This document shows, in pieces, positions 12,901 through 27,527 of a DNA stretch of 64,000 nucleotides (the first letter of the stretch is position 1; every line of letters starts with the position of its first letter). Position numbers and translations under genes: made by a program. The notes beneath the pieces were generated by a model. That model was not told where the DNA came from and made no database searches. It saw nothing but the letters and a program-made list of their open reading frames with translations. This DNA is from Sapria himalayana (Eukaryota > Streptophyta > Magnoliopsida > Malpighiales > Rafflesiaceae): contig JAREIK010010400.1 of assembly GCA_029783825.1 (NCBI GenBank), positions 1 through 64,000 on the forward strand, read 5' to 3'.

Positions 12901-15900
12901 AAATTGGTATACTTTAATAATAAATCATAAATCTCACTTTAATTTTTAGTAAGTGTAATTTTAAATTTTTATTTAATTATTAATGAGTTAATTTTAATAG
13001 AAATAATAATTACAAAATAAATTATTAGTAAGACAGATCTATTTTAAATAATTTATTTTTTATCAAAAAAAATATATATGCTTATAAAAAGAGGCAAAAT
13101 TTTAAAAACAAAAATTTATTATTTTGTAATATATTTTATTTTGATTTTGAATCATTTTAGTTTTTGTCAATTATATTTTAATTTATATCATTCTTATTAA
13201 TCATAGTTTATTAATTTTTTTTGATCATTATTATAATATCTATTAATAAAATTATTTATATTGAGTTTACATTATATATAATTATTAAGAATATTATAAC
13301 TAAATATTATATTAACATTTAAAAAAATTAAAAATTATTATATTTTCAAAGGTTATAACCTTCAAAATTTAAAAAAAATCAAAAAATTTAATTTTTTTTA
13401 TTCTTTAAATAAAAACTATAAATCACTAAAGGCCTAAACACTTAAATCACTAAACCCCAAAACACCTAAATACTTAAACCATTAAACTATTATATCCTGA
13501 ATAATAAATAATAAATCTCAATTTTATTTGTATTCATTATAATTTTAAATATATATTTTAATTATTTATTAGTTTATTTTTATAGAATTATAAATTAGAA
13601 ATAAATAATGTGGAAAACAAATTTAATTTAAATAATTTACTTTTAATAACAAAAAATATTAATTTATAAAAAGAATCAAAACATCTAAAAAATTATTATT
13701 TACTATTATATTTTACTTTGATTTTGAATAAATTTACATTTTGCAAATATATTTTAAAAAATATCTATATATTTAATAATAGTTAATTAATTTATTTTTT
13801 GATCATTAATATAATATCTATCAATATAATTGTTTATATTGAATTAACTTGATATATAATTATTAAGATTATCATAACTAAATATCGTATTCACATATAA
13901 AAAAAATTTAAAAATTGTTATATTTTCAAAGGTTTAACCTTCAAAAATGATAAAAAATAAGAAAAATAAACTTTTTGTTAAATCATTTTTTAAATAAAAC
14001 TTATAAACTATTAAATGACTAAATACATAAATCTCTAAACTCCTAAACCCCGAAGCCCCTAAATACCTAAACCTTTAAACTCGTAAACTTAAATATAATT
14101 TAAATAATTTATAGAAATATTAATTACAAAGTAAATTATGAGTGATAAATATAATTTAAATAATATATTTTTCAACAAAAAAAATATAAGCTAATAAAAT
14201 GATGCAAAAACTAAAAAAAAATTATTATTTAGTAATAAATTTTACTTTGATTTTGAATCATTTTTGGTTTTTTAATTATATTTTAATTTATATCTATCAT
14301 ATTAATAAATGTTTATTAATTTTTATTTTGATATTTGATATAATTTTATCAATAAAATTTTTTATATTAGTTTATATTATATATAGTTATAATAATTATT
14401 ATTACTAAATATTGTATTCACATTTTTAACAAATTTTAAAATTATTATATTTTCAAATGTTATGACATTTAAAAATTTGAAAAAATATCAAAAATAAATT
14501 TTTTGTTATTTCATTGTTTAAATAAAAGATTTAAACCATTAAATGCCTAAATACTTAAATCAATAACTTCGAAATCTCGAAAACCCTTAATAGATAAATT
14601 TTTTAAACAGGTATATCCTAAATAATAAATAATAAATCTCATTTTTATTTTTTTCATTATAATTTTAAATATTCATTTTAATTATTTATTTGTTTATTTT
14701 TATATAAATATTAATTACAAAATAAATTATAAGTTAGACAAATATAATTTAAATAAATTATTTTTCAAATAAAAAATATAGATAAACTTATTAAAATAAG
14801 AAAAAAATTAAAAACAAAAATTTATTATATAGTAATATATTTTACTTTGTTTTTGAATCATTTTAGGTTTCGTAATTATATTTAATTGATATCTAACTTA
14901 TTAATAATATATTATTAATTTAATTTTTGATCATTATTAGAATATTTATCAATAAAAATATTTATATGATATATAGATTTATTAATTATTATAACTAAAT
15001 ATTCTATTCACTTTTGAAAAAAATTTTAAAATTATTATATTTTCAAAGGTTATAACCTTTGAACATGTGAAAAAAATATATTTTTTATTATTATTTCATT
15101 GTTTAAATAAACCTATAAATCACTAAATTCCTAAACACTTAAATCACTATACAACAAAATCCTGATTCCCCTATATAGATAATCGTTTAAACGGGTATAC
15201 CCTAAATAATAATTAATAAATCAAGTTTTTATTTGTTTTCATCATAATTTAAAAAATCATTTTGATTGTTTAGTTTTTATTTATATATATATATATTAAT
15301 TATAAAATAAATTATGAGTTAAAAATATAATTTATAAAAATTATTTTTCATTACAAAATAGATAAGCTTATAAAAAGAATAAAAATTTAAAAACAAATAA
15401 TTATTATTAAGTAATATATTTTGCTTTGCTTTGGAATTATTTTAGGTTTCGATATTATATTTTAAGTAATATCAATCTTATTCATAATAGATTTTAATTT
15501 ATTTTTTGATAATTATTAGAATATCTATCAATAAAATTGTTTAAATTTAAATTTTATGATATATAATTATTCTGATTATTATAAATAAATATTTATTCAC
15601 TTTTAAAAAAAATTTAAAAATTATAAAATTTTCAAAGGTTAACCTTTGAAAATATCAAAAAATAATAAAAAAAAATTTTTTATGTTTTTTTTCTTAAATA
15701 AAACCTATAAACAACTAAATGCATACATAGTTAAATTTGTAAACTCCTAAATCCCGTAATGCCTAAATACATAAACCATTAAACTGCTATATACTACTTA
15801 ATAATTAATAAATCTAATTTTTATTTCTTTTTATTATAATTTTACATATTCATTTTAATTATTTATTAGTTTATTTTTATAAAAATATTTATTACAAAAT

Positions 15901-17065
15901 AAAGTATGAGTGCGACAAATATAATTTAATTAATTTATTTTTAATAAAAAAATATATGCTTATAAAAGAAGTAGAAATTTAAAAATTAAAAATTATTATC
16001 CAGTAATATATTTTACTATAATTTTGAATCAATTTGGATTTTGTAAATATTTTTTAATTAATATCTATCTTTTTATTAATAGTTTATTAATTTAATGTTT
16101 GATCATTATTATATTATCTATCAATAAAATTGTTTATATTGAATTTATATGATATATAATTATTAATATTATTAAAACTAAATATTGTATTCACATTTCA
16201 AAAAATTGTAAATATTATTATATTTTCAAAGGTTATAACCTATGAAAATGATAACAAATTATAGAAATTTTTTTGTTATTTTATTTTTCTATATAAAACC
16301 TATAAACCACTAAAAGCCTAAAAACATAAATAGCTAAACTTCTAACGACAAAACCTCTAAATACTTAAACTATTAAACTGGTATACATTAATAATAAATC
16401 TTCAATCTCATTTTAATTTATATTCCGTATAATTTTAAATTTTTATTTTAATTATTTATCAGTTTATTTTTATAGAAATATTAATTACAAAATAAATTAT
16501 TAGTGAGACGGATCTAATTTAAATTAAACCGGTATCGCTAAATAATAAATAATAAATAATAAATCTCATTTTTTTCATTATAATTTTAAATATTCATTTT
16601 TATTATTTATTTGTTTATTTATATATAAATATTAATTACAAAATAAATTATGAGTTAGACAAATATAATTTATATAAATTATTTTTCATTAAAAAATATA
16701 GATAAACTTATTAATAGAAGAAAAAATCAAAAACAAAAAATTATTTATAGTCATATATTTTTCTTTGCTTCTGAATCATTTTAAGTTTTGTAATTATATT
16801 TTAATTAATATCTATCTTATTATTAATTGATTATTAATTTCTGTTTTGATTATTATTAGAATTTTTATCAATAAAATTGTTTATATTGAATTTATATAAT
16901 ATATAAATATAATGATTAGTATAACTAAATATTGTATTCACATTTGAAAAAAAATTAAAAATTATTATATTTTCAAAGGTTATAACCTTTGAAAATATCA
17001 AAAAATAATAAAATAAATTTTTTGTTTTTTTATTTTTTAAATAAAACAAATAAACCACTCAATGC
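12885..17065 (-). repeat. AT-rich satellite array, block 3 (telomere-like strand on bottom)
   Basis: About seven monomers in reverse orientation: telomere-like blocks appear as CCTAAA/CTAAA words (13,430-13,500, 14,030-14,100, 15,110-15,180, 15,710-15,790) and bodies read backwards. The frame at 14,199-14,408 is the recurrent AT-rich satellite frame, not a gene. The array ends at the octamer CTCAATGC (17,058-17,065), where hAT-A begins. Confidence 0.9.
16967..16998. repeat. 32-bp perfect palindrome of the satellite monomer
   Basis: Same half-site as at 352-383 (ATATTTTCAAAGGTTA and its exact reverse complement), here in the inverted part of the array, about 70 bp from the hAT-A insertion. 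Confidence 0.85.
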
Positions 17066-17451
17066 TAGGGGTGTTCATGGGACGGGACGGGATTGGGATT
17101 ACAAATCTCTAGTCCCTTCCCACAGTTTAGAGATTTTTTTTGAAGATCTTGACCCATCCCATAGGTTAAAAATATAGGAACGGGACGGGACAGAGATCGG
17201 GGATTTTGGGTAGGATCTAATTGTTTCGGGAAGGAACGGAGTTCAGACATTTTTTTCAATTTATTTTCTTCAAACTGGTCTAGTTAGTTCATGTCGAAAC
17301 CTTTTGTTGTACCATTTATTATTCATTAGTTATGTATCTTTGGTTTTCCTCCACTGGAGGAGGACAAACAAAGATGAAAATGTGTTAATCATGTAGACAT
17401 AAATTTCTAAAATGAAAGAGTAATAAAAAACAAAATATTACCTTATAAAAT

Positions 17452-19742
17452 TTAATACACCCATTCCAAATTTAGTTGGCCAACAATAGTTGGAAGAATA
17501 TATGGATCTAGTGACCCCTCTGAAAATTGTAATTGAACCATATTTTTATTAAATTGAATGAATACAATAAGTAAAAGTTAAATTAAAATTTACAAGATTT
17601 GTATACAAACCTGATTCATTACCATCAAGGTCTTGAACTAATTCTTCAATTTCAATAGGTTTGTTTGTGCTTCTCAACCAATCTTGTAGACATATCAGAA
17701 CTTCAGCTGTAATAGGTGTTAAAGAACTCCTCAATTTATCTAAAGTTCTTTCCCTAGTTCTAAATGTAGATTCGTAGGCCACAATAGATGCTTGGATAGC
17801 AAATACATCCTTTGCTACATTTGCCAAAGAAGGATACCTAACCTCATTTACCTTCCACCAGTTTAGAAGATCAAAATCAATTCTATTTTTTTCAAGTTTG
17901 TCCTCCAAGTACCTATCCAACTCTTCCAAAGCTGCAGCTTCTTGTTCTTTCTCCAATTAAACAAAAAAATCATCAACATAAGTATCACTACCATCAAAGA
18001 AATCATCATTTTTCTTCAACACAGTAGAAGAGAAATCATCTTCTTTTGATTCATCTTCATTTAAATCTTTATAATCATCCATCATCTCATTTAAAGCATT
18101 TAAAACCTTTTAAACCAAATTTTTAGTGAATTCCTCTCCATAATGCTAAGTGTACTTAACCTTGAGATATTTGAGCTTATATCTAGGATCCAACACTACC
18201 GCTACAAAAAGCATAATATTTGTTGACTGAAGAGAACCCCAATATTTGTTGAATTTATGCCTCATTTTCATACCCATTTCAGACACCATTGTATCTCTAC
18301 TATATTCACAAAGCTCAATTTTTTTTCAAAATTCGAATAATCTCACGAAAATAAACACTAGAGGTAGAATATTATGAGCCATAAAATTTACAAGTTACCT
18401 CATACAATGTTTTCAAGAAACGAGCCAAAATTTTGGCGTTTGTTCAGTCTCTCTCAGTTGGAATGTTTGAACCAAACTCCTTCAAAAACCTTTTGTCTTT
18501 GTCCTACAACTTATTAAATTCTTTTTGATATTTTATATAAGTTTGTATAATGAAATAAGTTGAATTCCATCTTGTAGAACAATCTAATTGAAATGATGAT
18601 CCATATTTCAAGTTTGATTCTTCAACAAATAACTTAAACATATCTAATCTTTTAGGACTAGTCCACACATATTTCACCACACATCTAATTTTTTGAATAG
18701 CACTCTCAACTACTGTAATGCCATCTCTGACAATTAAGTTTAGGATATGAGCACAACATCTCATATGAAAATGCTCGCCTCTCAAAGGTACAACACTTTT
18801 CTTCACAAGCCTTTTTTTAAATTGTTCAACTGCAACATCATTATTTGATGCATTGTCAATAGTAATGCACATCAACTTTCTCAAACCCCATTCATTCATG
18901 CAAAACTCAATAACATTTCTAATATTAACTCCAGAATGACTTTTAATTACACAAAAGTTCAAATGCCTTTTATGCATATTCCATTGAGAATCAATTAAAT
19001 GAATAGTCAAACATATATAAGACAAATTTTGAATGCTAGTCCAAGGCAATGAAACTTTACAACAATGAGATGATATGCTATCAAATAATTTCTTCTTTTC
19101 CTTCACAAACAAAGAAAAACAATACCTCAGTGTAGAGTGCCTAGATGGAATTTTAAATTGAGGCACACTAACTTCACAAAACTCTTTGAACTCATCCCTC
19201 TCAACAAAACAAAAAGGCAATTCATCTTTTATGATCATTTTCACCAAAGCCTCCCTAACTAGCTGTTGATCAAATTGCACACAAGTTAATTTGTTATCCT
19301 CTGAACTAGTACCTATAGTGAAACTCAACAAAGATTGTGACTTGTCTTTACCTTTGTGAGCTTCTATTAATTCTTTTTTGTGTGGAAATTTCCTGCAAGT
19401 CTATATCAGGTATTTCCATAAACCCAAAGTACCTTGATCACTTTTTGCCAAATATTCTTTCCTACACCATATACAAGCTGCCCTACCAGTTTCATTTCCC
19501 TCTGAATCAACAAATATCTCATAAGTTTCCCAAACAGCAGACTTATACTTTTTATGAGCTTGAGGTTCAGATGTACCTTGACTTTCTTTTACAATTGGAA
19601 TTGAAGAACCTGCAGTAACAATAGGAGGGTTCGTGAAAGGATGAGGATTGGATTTACCAGTACTTTGATCATTTGAGATGTGATCATCTTCAATTTATTG
19701 TATTTTTTGTTTACCATTGGATTGTGCCATCTGCATTGCCAT
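17452..19742 (-). pseudogene. hAT transposase pseudogene, copy A (BED finger, RNase H-like core, dimerisation domain)
   Basis: Transposase of the Ac-like, BED-type plant hAT family; it would cut and join element ends in the nucleus. Reading down the minus strand from ATG 19,742: a BED-type finger containing AACIWCRKEYLAKS; the core (19,331-18,504) with TIDNASNND and CCAHILNLIVRDG; a region containing VLDPRYKLKYL; then the dimerisation domain (17,956-17,612) with DFDLLNWWKVNEVRYPSLAN and LTPITAEVLICLQDWLR. A GT-AG intron (17,610-17,520) separates a short last exon ending at TAA 17,452-17,454. Damage: at least six in-frame stops, including TAG at 18,146-18,148 shared with copies B and C. A deletion turns the TxDTWTS motif of B and C into LPWTS, removing the first catalytic aspartate. 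Non-functional. Confidence 0.88.
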
Positions 19743-20128
19743 TAATTAATATGATATGTTAAGCATGAATACATATAAATATTTCAAACAAGCAAGCTCT
19801 ACAAAAATGACTGTAACACATTCAGCCCACTCATTCGGCCCAACCACAACACCACAACCAATACTCAACAAAACTGACTGAGACACATAATAATAATAAT
19901 TAATCACTCAATTCTCGTCAGAAAAACAAACCAAAAGGCTGGTGGCATCTGAGACACGGTGGAGGCAACCAGAAGTGTGACAGACAAGGGCTGGACCTAA
20001 CTTAACACGGCTGGAATATCATGAGGTGTCCTGGAACTCATCGGAACAACAATAGGTACGTCGAAATTAGATGGACAGTAGCGGAATTGGTGGCATCTTC
20101 ATGTCATATATATATATATATATATGTC

Positions 20129-20154
20129 AGATGCCTAAAAATTTTTAGGCATCT
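20129..20154. repeat. 26-bp perfect palindrome at the broken end of hAT-A
   Basis: AGATGCCTAAAAA is followed directly by its exact reverse complement. GGCATCTTCATG occurs both just upstream in the element and again after the palindrome, so element sequence is duplicated across the break. This looks like a repair or template-switch scar. Confidence 0.85.
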
Positions 20155-23100
20155 TCATGTTATATGTTATTAGGTTATATTTTTATTATATAAATAAAAT
20201 CTATAAAGCACTAAATGCCTAAAAACATAAATTGCTAAACTTCTAAATGACAAAACCCCTAAATAATTTAACCATTAAACCGGTATACTTTATATAATAA
20301 ATAATAAATCTCATTTTTATTAGTATTCATTATAATTTTAAACATACATCTTAATTATTTATTAGTTTATTTTTATAGAAATATAAATTAAAAATAAATT
20401 ATTAGTGAGACAAATATAATTTAAAAAATTTATTTTTCATCAAAAAATATATAAGCATATAAATGAATACAAAAATTTAAAAATTTAAAATTAATATTTA
20501 GTAAAATATTTAACTTTGAGTTTGAATCATTTTAGGTTTTGCAAATATATTTTAAACAATATTTATCTCATTAATACTTGTTTATTATTTTTTTATGATC
20601 ATTATTATAATATATACCAAGAAAATAATTTATATTGAATTTATATGATATTTAATTATTATGATTATTAACTTCATATTGTATTCACTTTTCAAAAATA
20701 AATTAAAAATTATTATATTTTCAAAGGTTATAACCTTCAAAAATGAGAAAAAATAACAAAAATACTTTTTTTTATTTTATTTTTTAAATAAAACCTATAA
20801 AGCACTAAAGGAATAAATACTAAAATGACTAAACTCCTAATCCCCGAAGCTCATAAATACTCAAAACATTAAATTAGTATAGTCTAAATAATAAATCATA
20901 ATTTTCATTTTTATTAGTATTCATTATAATTTTAAATATTCATTTTAATTATTTATTAGTTTATTTTTATAGAAAAATTAATTACAAAATAAATTATTCG
21001 TGAGACAGATATAATTTAACTAATTTATTTTTCATCAAAAAAATATATATGTGCTTATAAAAAGAGGCAAAATTTTAAAAATAAAAAATTATTATTTATT
21101 AATATATCTTATTTTGATTTTGAATCATTTTAGATTTTACAATTATATTTTAATTTATATCATTCTTATTAATACTAGTTTATTAATTAATTTATTGATC
21201 ATTATTATAATATTTATTAATAAAATTATTTATATTTAGTTAGCATTATATAAAATTATTAAGATTATTATAACTAAATATTATATTCACATTTAAAAAA
21301 ATTAAAAATTATTATATTTTCAAAGGTTATAACCTTCAAAAATTAAAAAAAAAATTAAAAATTAAATCTTTTGTTTTTTCATTCTTTAAATAAAAACTAT
21401 AAATCACTAAAGGTCTAAACAATTAAATCACTAAACTCCTGAACTACAAAACACCTAAATACTTAAACCATTAAACTAGTATATCCTTAATAATAAATAA
21501 TAAATCTCAATTTTATTTGTATTCATTATAATTTTAAATATTCATTTTAATTATTTATTAGTTTATTATTATAGAATTATAAATTACAAAATAAATTATG
21601 AGTAAGACAAATATAATTTAAATAATTTATTTTTATAAACAAAAATTTAAACTTATAAAAAAAGCAAAAGATTAAAAAAATTTATTATTTATTAAAATAT
21701 TTTACTTTGATTTTGAATAAATTTAGATTTTGCAAATATATTTTAAATAATATTTATCATATTAATAATAGTTTGTTAATTTTTTTTGATCATTATTATA
21801 ATATCTAGCAAAGTTATTATTTATATAGAATTTAAATGACTTATAATTATTAAGATTATTATAACTTAATATTATATTTACATTTGAAAAAATTTAAAAA
21901 TTATTATATTTTCAAATGTAAATGTGAAAAAATTATTATAACCTTTGTAAATGTGAAAAAATATCAAAAATAATTTTTTTGTTATTTCATTGTTTAAATA
22001 AAACCTATAAACCACTAAATGCCCAAAAACATATATCACTAAACTTCTAAACAATAAAACCTCTAAATACTTAAACCATTAAACTGGTATACATTAATAA
22101 TAATTCATAAATCTCATTTTAATTTTTATTCAGTATAATTTTAAATTTGTATTTTAATTATTTAACAGATTATTTTTTTAGAAATATTAATTAAAAAATA
22201 AATTATTAGTAAGAAATATCTAATTTAAATTCGGCCGGTATACCCTAAATAATAAATAATAAATCTCAATATTATTTTTTGATTATACTTGTAAATATTC
22301 ATTTTAATTATTTATTTTTTTTTATATAAATATTAATTAAAAAATAAATTATGAGTTAGACAAATATAATTTATATAAATTAATTTTCATCAAAAAAATA
22401 TGGATAAACTTTTTAAAAGAAAATAAAATTTCAAAACAACAAATTATTATATAGTAATATAATTTGATTTCTTCTGAATCATTTTAGGTTTTTTTATTAT
22501 ATTTTAATTGATATTTATCTTATTAATAATAGATTATTAATATATTTTTTGATCATTATTATAATATTTATAAATAAAATTGTTTATATTGAATTTATAT
22601 GATATATAAATATAATGATTATTATAACTAAATATTAAATTCACTTTTGAAAAAAATTTAAAAATTATTTTATTTTCAATGGTTATAAACTTTAAAAATA
22701 TCTAAAAATAATAAAAATAAATATTTTGTTATTTTAATATTAAATAAAACCTATAAACCACTAAATGCATACACAGTTAAATCAGTAAACTCCTAAGGCC
22801 CGTAATGCCTAAATACATAAACCATTAAACTGCTATATGCTACTTAATAATTAATAAATCTAATTTTTATTTCAATTTATTATTATTTTGAATATTCATT
22901 TGTAATTATTTATAACTTTATTTTTATATAAATATATATTGCAAAATAAATTATGAGTGCGACTAATATAATTTAAATAATTTATTTTTAATCAAAAAAT
23001 ATATATACGCTTATAAAAGATGTAAAAATTTAAAAATTAAAAATTATTATCCAGTAATATTTTTACTTTAATTTTGAATCAATTTTGGTTTTGTAAATAT

Positions 23101-26100
23101 TTTTTAATTAATATCAATCTTATTATTAATAGTTTATTAATTTAATTTTTGATCATTATTATATATCTATCAATAAAATTGTTTATATTGAATTTATATA
23201 ATATATAATTATTAATATTATTATAACTAAATATTGTATTCACATTTCAAAAAATTTTAAATATTATTATATTTTCAAAGGTTATAACCTATGAAAATGA
23301 GAAAAAATTACAAATTTTTTTTTGTTATTTTATTATTTTAATAAAACCTATTAACCACTAAATGCCTGAAAACATAAATCGCTAAACTCTTAATGGACAA
23401 AACTTCTAAATACTTAAACTATTAAATTGGTATACATTAATAATAAATCATAAATCTCATTTTAATTTTTATTAAGTATACTTTATAATTTTTATTTTAA
23501 TTATTTATCAGTTTATTTTTATAGAAATATTAATTACAAAATAAATTATTAGTGACACAGATCTATTTTAAATAATATCTATCTTATTAATAATAGTTTA
23601 TTAATTTATTTTTTGATCATTAATATAATATCTATCGATATAATTGTTTATATTGAATTAACATGATATATAATTAATAAGATTATCATAACTAAATATA
23701 GTATTCACATATAAAAAAAATTATAATATTGTTATATTTTCAAAGGTTATAACCTTCAAAAATGAAAAAAAATAACAAAAATAAATTTTTTGTTATATCA
23801 TTGTTTAAATAAAACTTATAAACCATTAAATACCTAAATACATAAATCTTTAAACTCCTAAACCCCGAAGCCCCTAAATACCTAAACTTTAAACTCGTAA
23901 ACCTTAAATATAATTTATTTAATTTATAAAAATATTAATTACAAAATAAATTATGAGTGACAAATATAATTTAAATAATATATTTTTCATCAAAAAATAT
24001 ATAAGCTTATAAAATGATGCAAAAAGTAAACAAATAATTATTATTTAGTAATAAATTTTATTTTGATTTTGAATCATTTTATGTTTTTTTATTATATTTT
24101 AATTTATATTTATCATATTAATAATAGTTTATTAATTTATTTTTTGATAATTGATATAATTTCTATCAATAAAAGTTTTTATATTTATTTGATATTATAT
24201 ATAGTTATAATAATTATTATTACTAAATATTGTATTCACATTTTTAAAAAAATTTAAAATAATTATATTTTCAAATGTTATAACCTTTGAAAATTTGAAA
24301 AAATATCAAAAATAAATTTTTTGTTATTTCATTATTTAAATAAAACCTATAGACCACTAAATGCCTAAAAACTTAACTTGATTTAAACCAGTATACCCTA
24401 AATAATAAATAATAAATCTCATTTTTTTCATTATAATTTTATATATTCATTTTAATTATTAATTTTTTATTTTTATATAAATATTAATTACAAAATAAAT
24501 TACGAGTTAGACAAATATAATTTATATAAATTATTTTTCATCGAAAAATATAGATAAATTTATAAAAAGAATAAAAAATTTTAAAACTAAAATTTATTAT
24601 ATAGTAATATATTTTGCTCACCTTCTGAATCATTTTTGATTTTGTAATTATTTTTTAATTGATATCTATCTTATTAATAATTGTTTATTAATTTATTTTT
24701 TAATCAATACTAGAATATTTATCAATAAAATTTTTATATTGAATTTATATGATATATAAATAAAATGATTATTATAACTAAATATTGAATTCACTTTTCA
24801 ATAAAATTTAAAAATTATTATATTTTCAAAGGTATAACCTTTCGAAATATGAAAAAATAATAAAAATAAATTTTATGTAATTTTATTTTTTAAATAAAAC
24901 CTATAAACCACTAAATGCATACACAGTTATATCAATAAACTACTAAACCCGATAATGCCTAAATACATAAACCATTAAACCGCTATATACTACTTAATAA
25001 TTAATAAATTGAATTTATATTTCAATTTATTATTATTTTAAATATTTATTTTAATTATTTATTAGTTTATTTTATAGACATTTTATTACAATATAAATTA
25101 TGAGTGTGACACATATAATTTAAATAATTGATTTTTAATCAAAAAAATACTTTTAAAAGAAGTATAAAAGTAGTATTATTAAAAATAAAAATTATTATCA
25201 ACTATATATTTTACTTTAATTTTTAATCAATTTGTGTTTTGTATATATTTTTTAATTATTATCTATCTTATTATAAATAGTTTATTAATTTAATTTTTGA
25301 TCATTATTATAATGCCTATCAATAAAATTGTTTATATTTCTTTTATATGATATAGAATTATTAAAATTATTATAACTAAATTTTATATACAAATTTCAAA
25401 AAATTTTAAATATTATTAAATTTTCAAAGATTATAACATTTGAAAATGATAAAAAATACAAATTTTTTTTGTTATTTTATTGTTTAAATAAAACCTATAA
25501 ATCACTAAATGCCTAAAAACATAAATCACTATACTCCTAAATGACAAAACCTCAAAATACTTAAACCATTAAACTGGTATACATTAATAATAAATCATAA
25601 ATCTCATTTTAATTTTTATTTAGTATAATTTTAAATTTTCATTTTAATTATTTATTTGTTTATTTCTATGACAATATTAATTACAAAATAAATTAATAGT
25701 TAGACAGATATAACTAAAATTAAATTGATATACCCTAAATAATAAATAATAAATCTAATTTTTTTTCATTATAATTTTAAATATTCATTTTAATTATTAA
25801 TTTTTTATTTTTATATAAATATTAATTAAAAAACAAATTATGCATTAGACAAATATAATTTATGTAAATTATTTTTAATCAAAAAAATATAGATAAACTT
25901 TTTAAAATAAAAAAAATTTAAAACAAAAAATTATTATATAGTAATATATTTTGCTTTGCTTATGAATCATTTTATGTTTTGTAATTATATTTTAATTGAT
26001 ATCTATCTTATTAATAATAGATTATTAATTTATTTTTTGATTTTTATTAGAATATTTATCTCTAAAATTATTTATGTTGAATTTATATGATATATAAATA

Positions 26101-27493
26101 TAATGATTATTATAGCTTAATATTGAATTCACTTTTGAAAAAAATTTAAAAATTATTATTTTTTCAAAGGTTATAACCTTTGAAAATATTAAAAAATAAT
26201 AAAAATAACTGTTTTGTTATTTTATTTTTTAAAAAAACCTATAAACAATAAATGCATACACAATTAAATCTGTAAACACCTAAACCCCATAATACCTAAA
26301 TACATAAACCATTAAACTGCTATATAATAGATAATAATTAATAAATCTAATTTTAATATCTATTTATTATAGTTTTAAATATTCATTTTAATTATTTATT
26401 AGTTTATCTTTAAAGAAATATTTATTATAAAATAAATTATGAGTGCGAAAAATATAATTTAAATAATTTATTTTTAATCAAAAAAAATATATACGCTTAT
26501 AAAAGAAGTAAAAATTTATAAATTAAAATTATTATCCAGTAATATATTTTATTTTTATTTTGAATCAATTTTGGTTTTGTAAATATTTTTTAATTAATAT
26601 CTATCTTATTATTAGTAGTTTATTAATTTAATTTTTGATCATTATAATAATATCTATTAATAAAATTATTTATATTGAATTTATATCATATATAATTACA
26701 AATATTATTATAACTAAATATTGTATTCACATTTCAAAAAATTTTAAATATTATTATATTTTCAAAGGTTATAACCTATGAAAATGAGAAAAAATTACAA
26801 TTTTTTTTGTTATTTATTGATTAAATAAAACCAATACACCACTAAATGCCTAAAAACCTAAATCGCTAAACTCTTAAAAGACAAAACCTCTAAATACTTA
26901 AACCATTAAACTAGTATACATTAGTAATAAATCATAAATATCATTTTAATTTTTATTCAGTATAATTTTAAATTTTTATTTTAATTAAATTTCAGTTTAT
27001 TTTTATAGAAATATTAAAGACAAAATAAATTATTAGTAAGACAAATCTAATTTAAATTAGACTGGTATACCCTAAATAATAAATAATAAATCTTATTATT
27101 TTTAATTAAAATTTTAAATATTCATTTTAATTATTTATTTGTTTATTTTTATATAAATATTAATTACAAAATAATTCATGAGTTACACAAATATAATTTA
27201 TTTAAATTATTTTTCATCAAAAAATTATAGATAATCTTTTTAAAAGAAAAAAAAATTCAAAACAAAAAATTATTATATAGTAATATATTTTGCTTTGCTT
27301 CTGAAATATTTTAGGGTTTATAATTATATTTTAATTGACATCTATCTTATTAATAATAGATTATTAAGTTATTTTTTCATCATTATTAGAATATATCAAT
27401 AAAAATGTTTATATTGAATTCATATGATATATACATATAATGATTATTATAACTAAATATAGTATCCACTTTTGAAAATAATTTTAAAATTAT

Positions 27494-27527
27494 CACATTT
27501 TCAAAGGTTATAACCTTTGAAAATGTG
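27494..27527. repeat. 34-bp perfect palindrome variant with paired changes
   Basis: Half-site CACATTTTCAAAGGTTA and its exact reverse complement. Compared with the common ATATTTTC form, the outer bases differ on both sides in a matching way, so the palindrome is longer and still perfect. Confidence 0.85.

Larger units (their letters stand above)
17066..20165 (-). mobile_element. hAT element copy A, one terminus lost
   Basis: The element begins with TAGGGGTGTTCATGGGACGG directly after satellite octamer CTCAATGC. The same start lies at the left end of copy B. The first 190 bp hold several GGGACGGGA/CGGGACGGGA words on both strands, the usual clustered subterminal motif of hAT ends. A decayed transposase gene lies on the minus strand. 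At the promoter side A agrees with B and C as far as the TA microsatellite (20,105-20,125). There the last 190 bp, present in B at 33,880-34,069, are missing, and the sequence passes through a 26-bp palindrome back into satellite. The exact right boundary is uncertain by about 20 bp. The element cannot move without its second terminus. Confidence 0.85.

Noticed and set aside
19337..19618. 93-codon plus-strand frame, and its equivalent at 57,631-57,912 (minus)
   Set aside because: Antisense shadow of the BED finger part of the hAT transposase; present only because the two copies are homologous.
17452..19742. Functional hAT-derived host gene
   Set aside because: Multiple stops and frameshifts, a lost catalytic motif and the same decay in sister copies argue against domestication.
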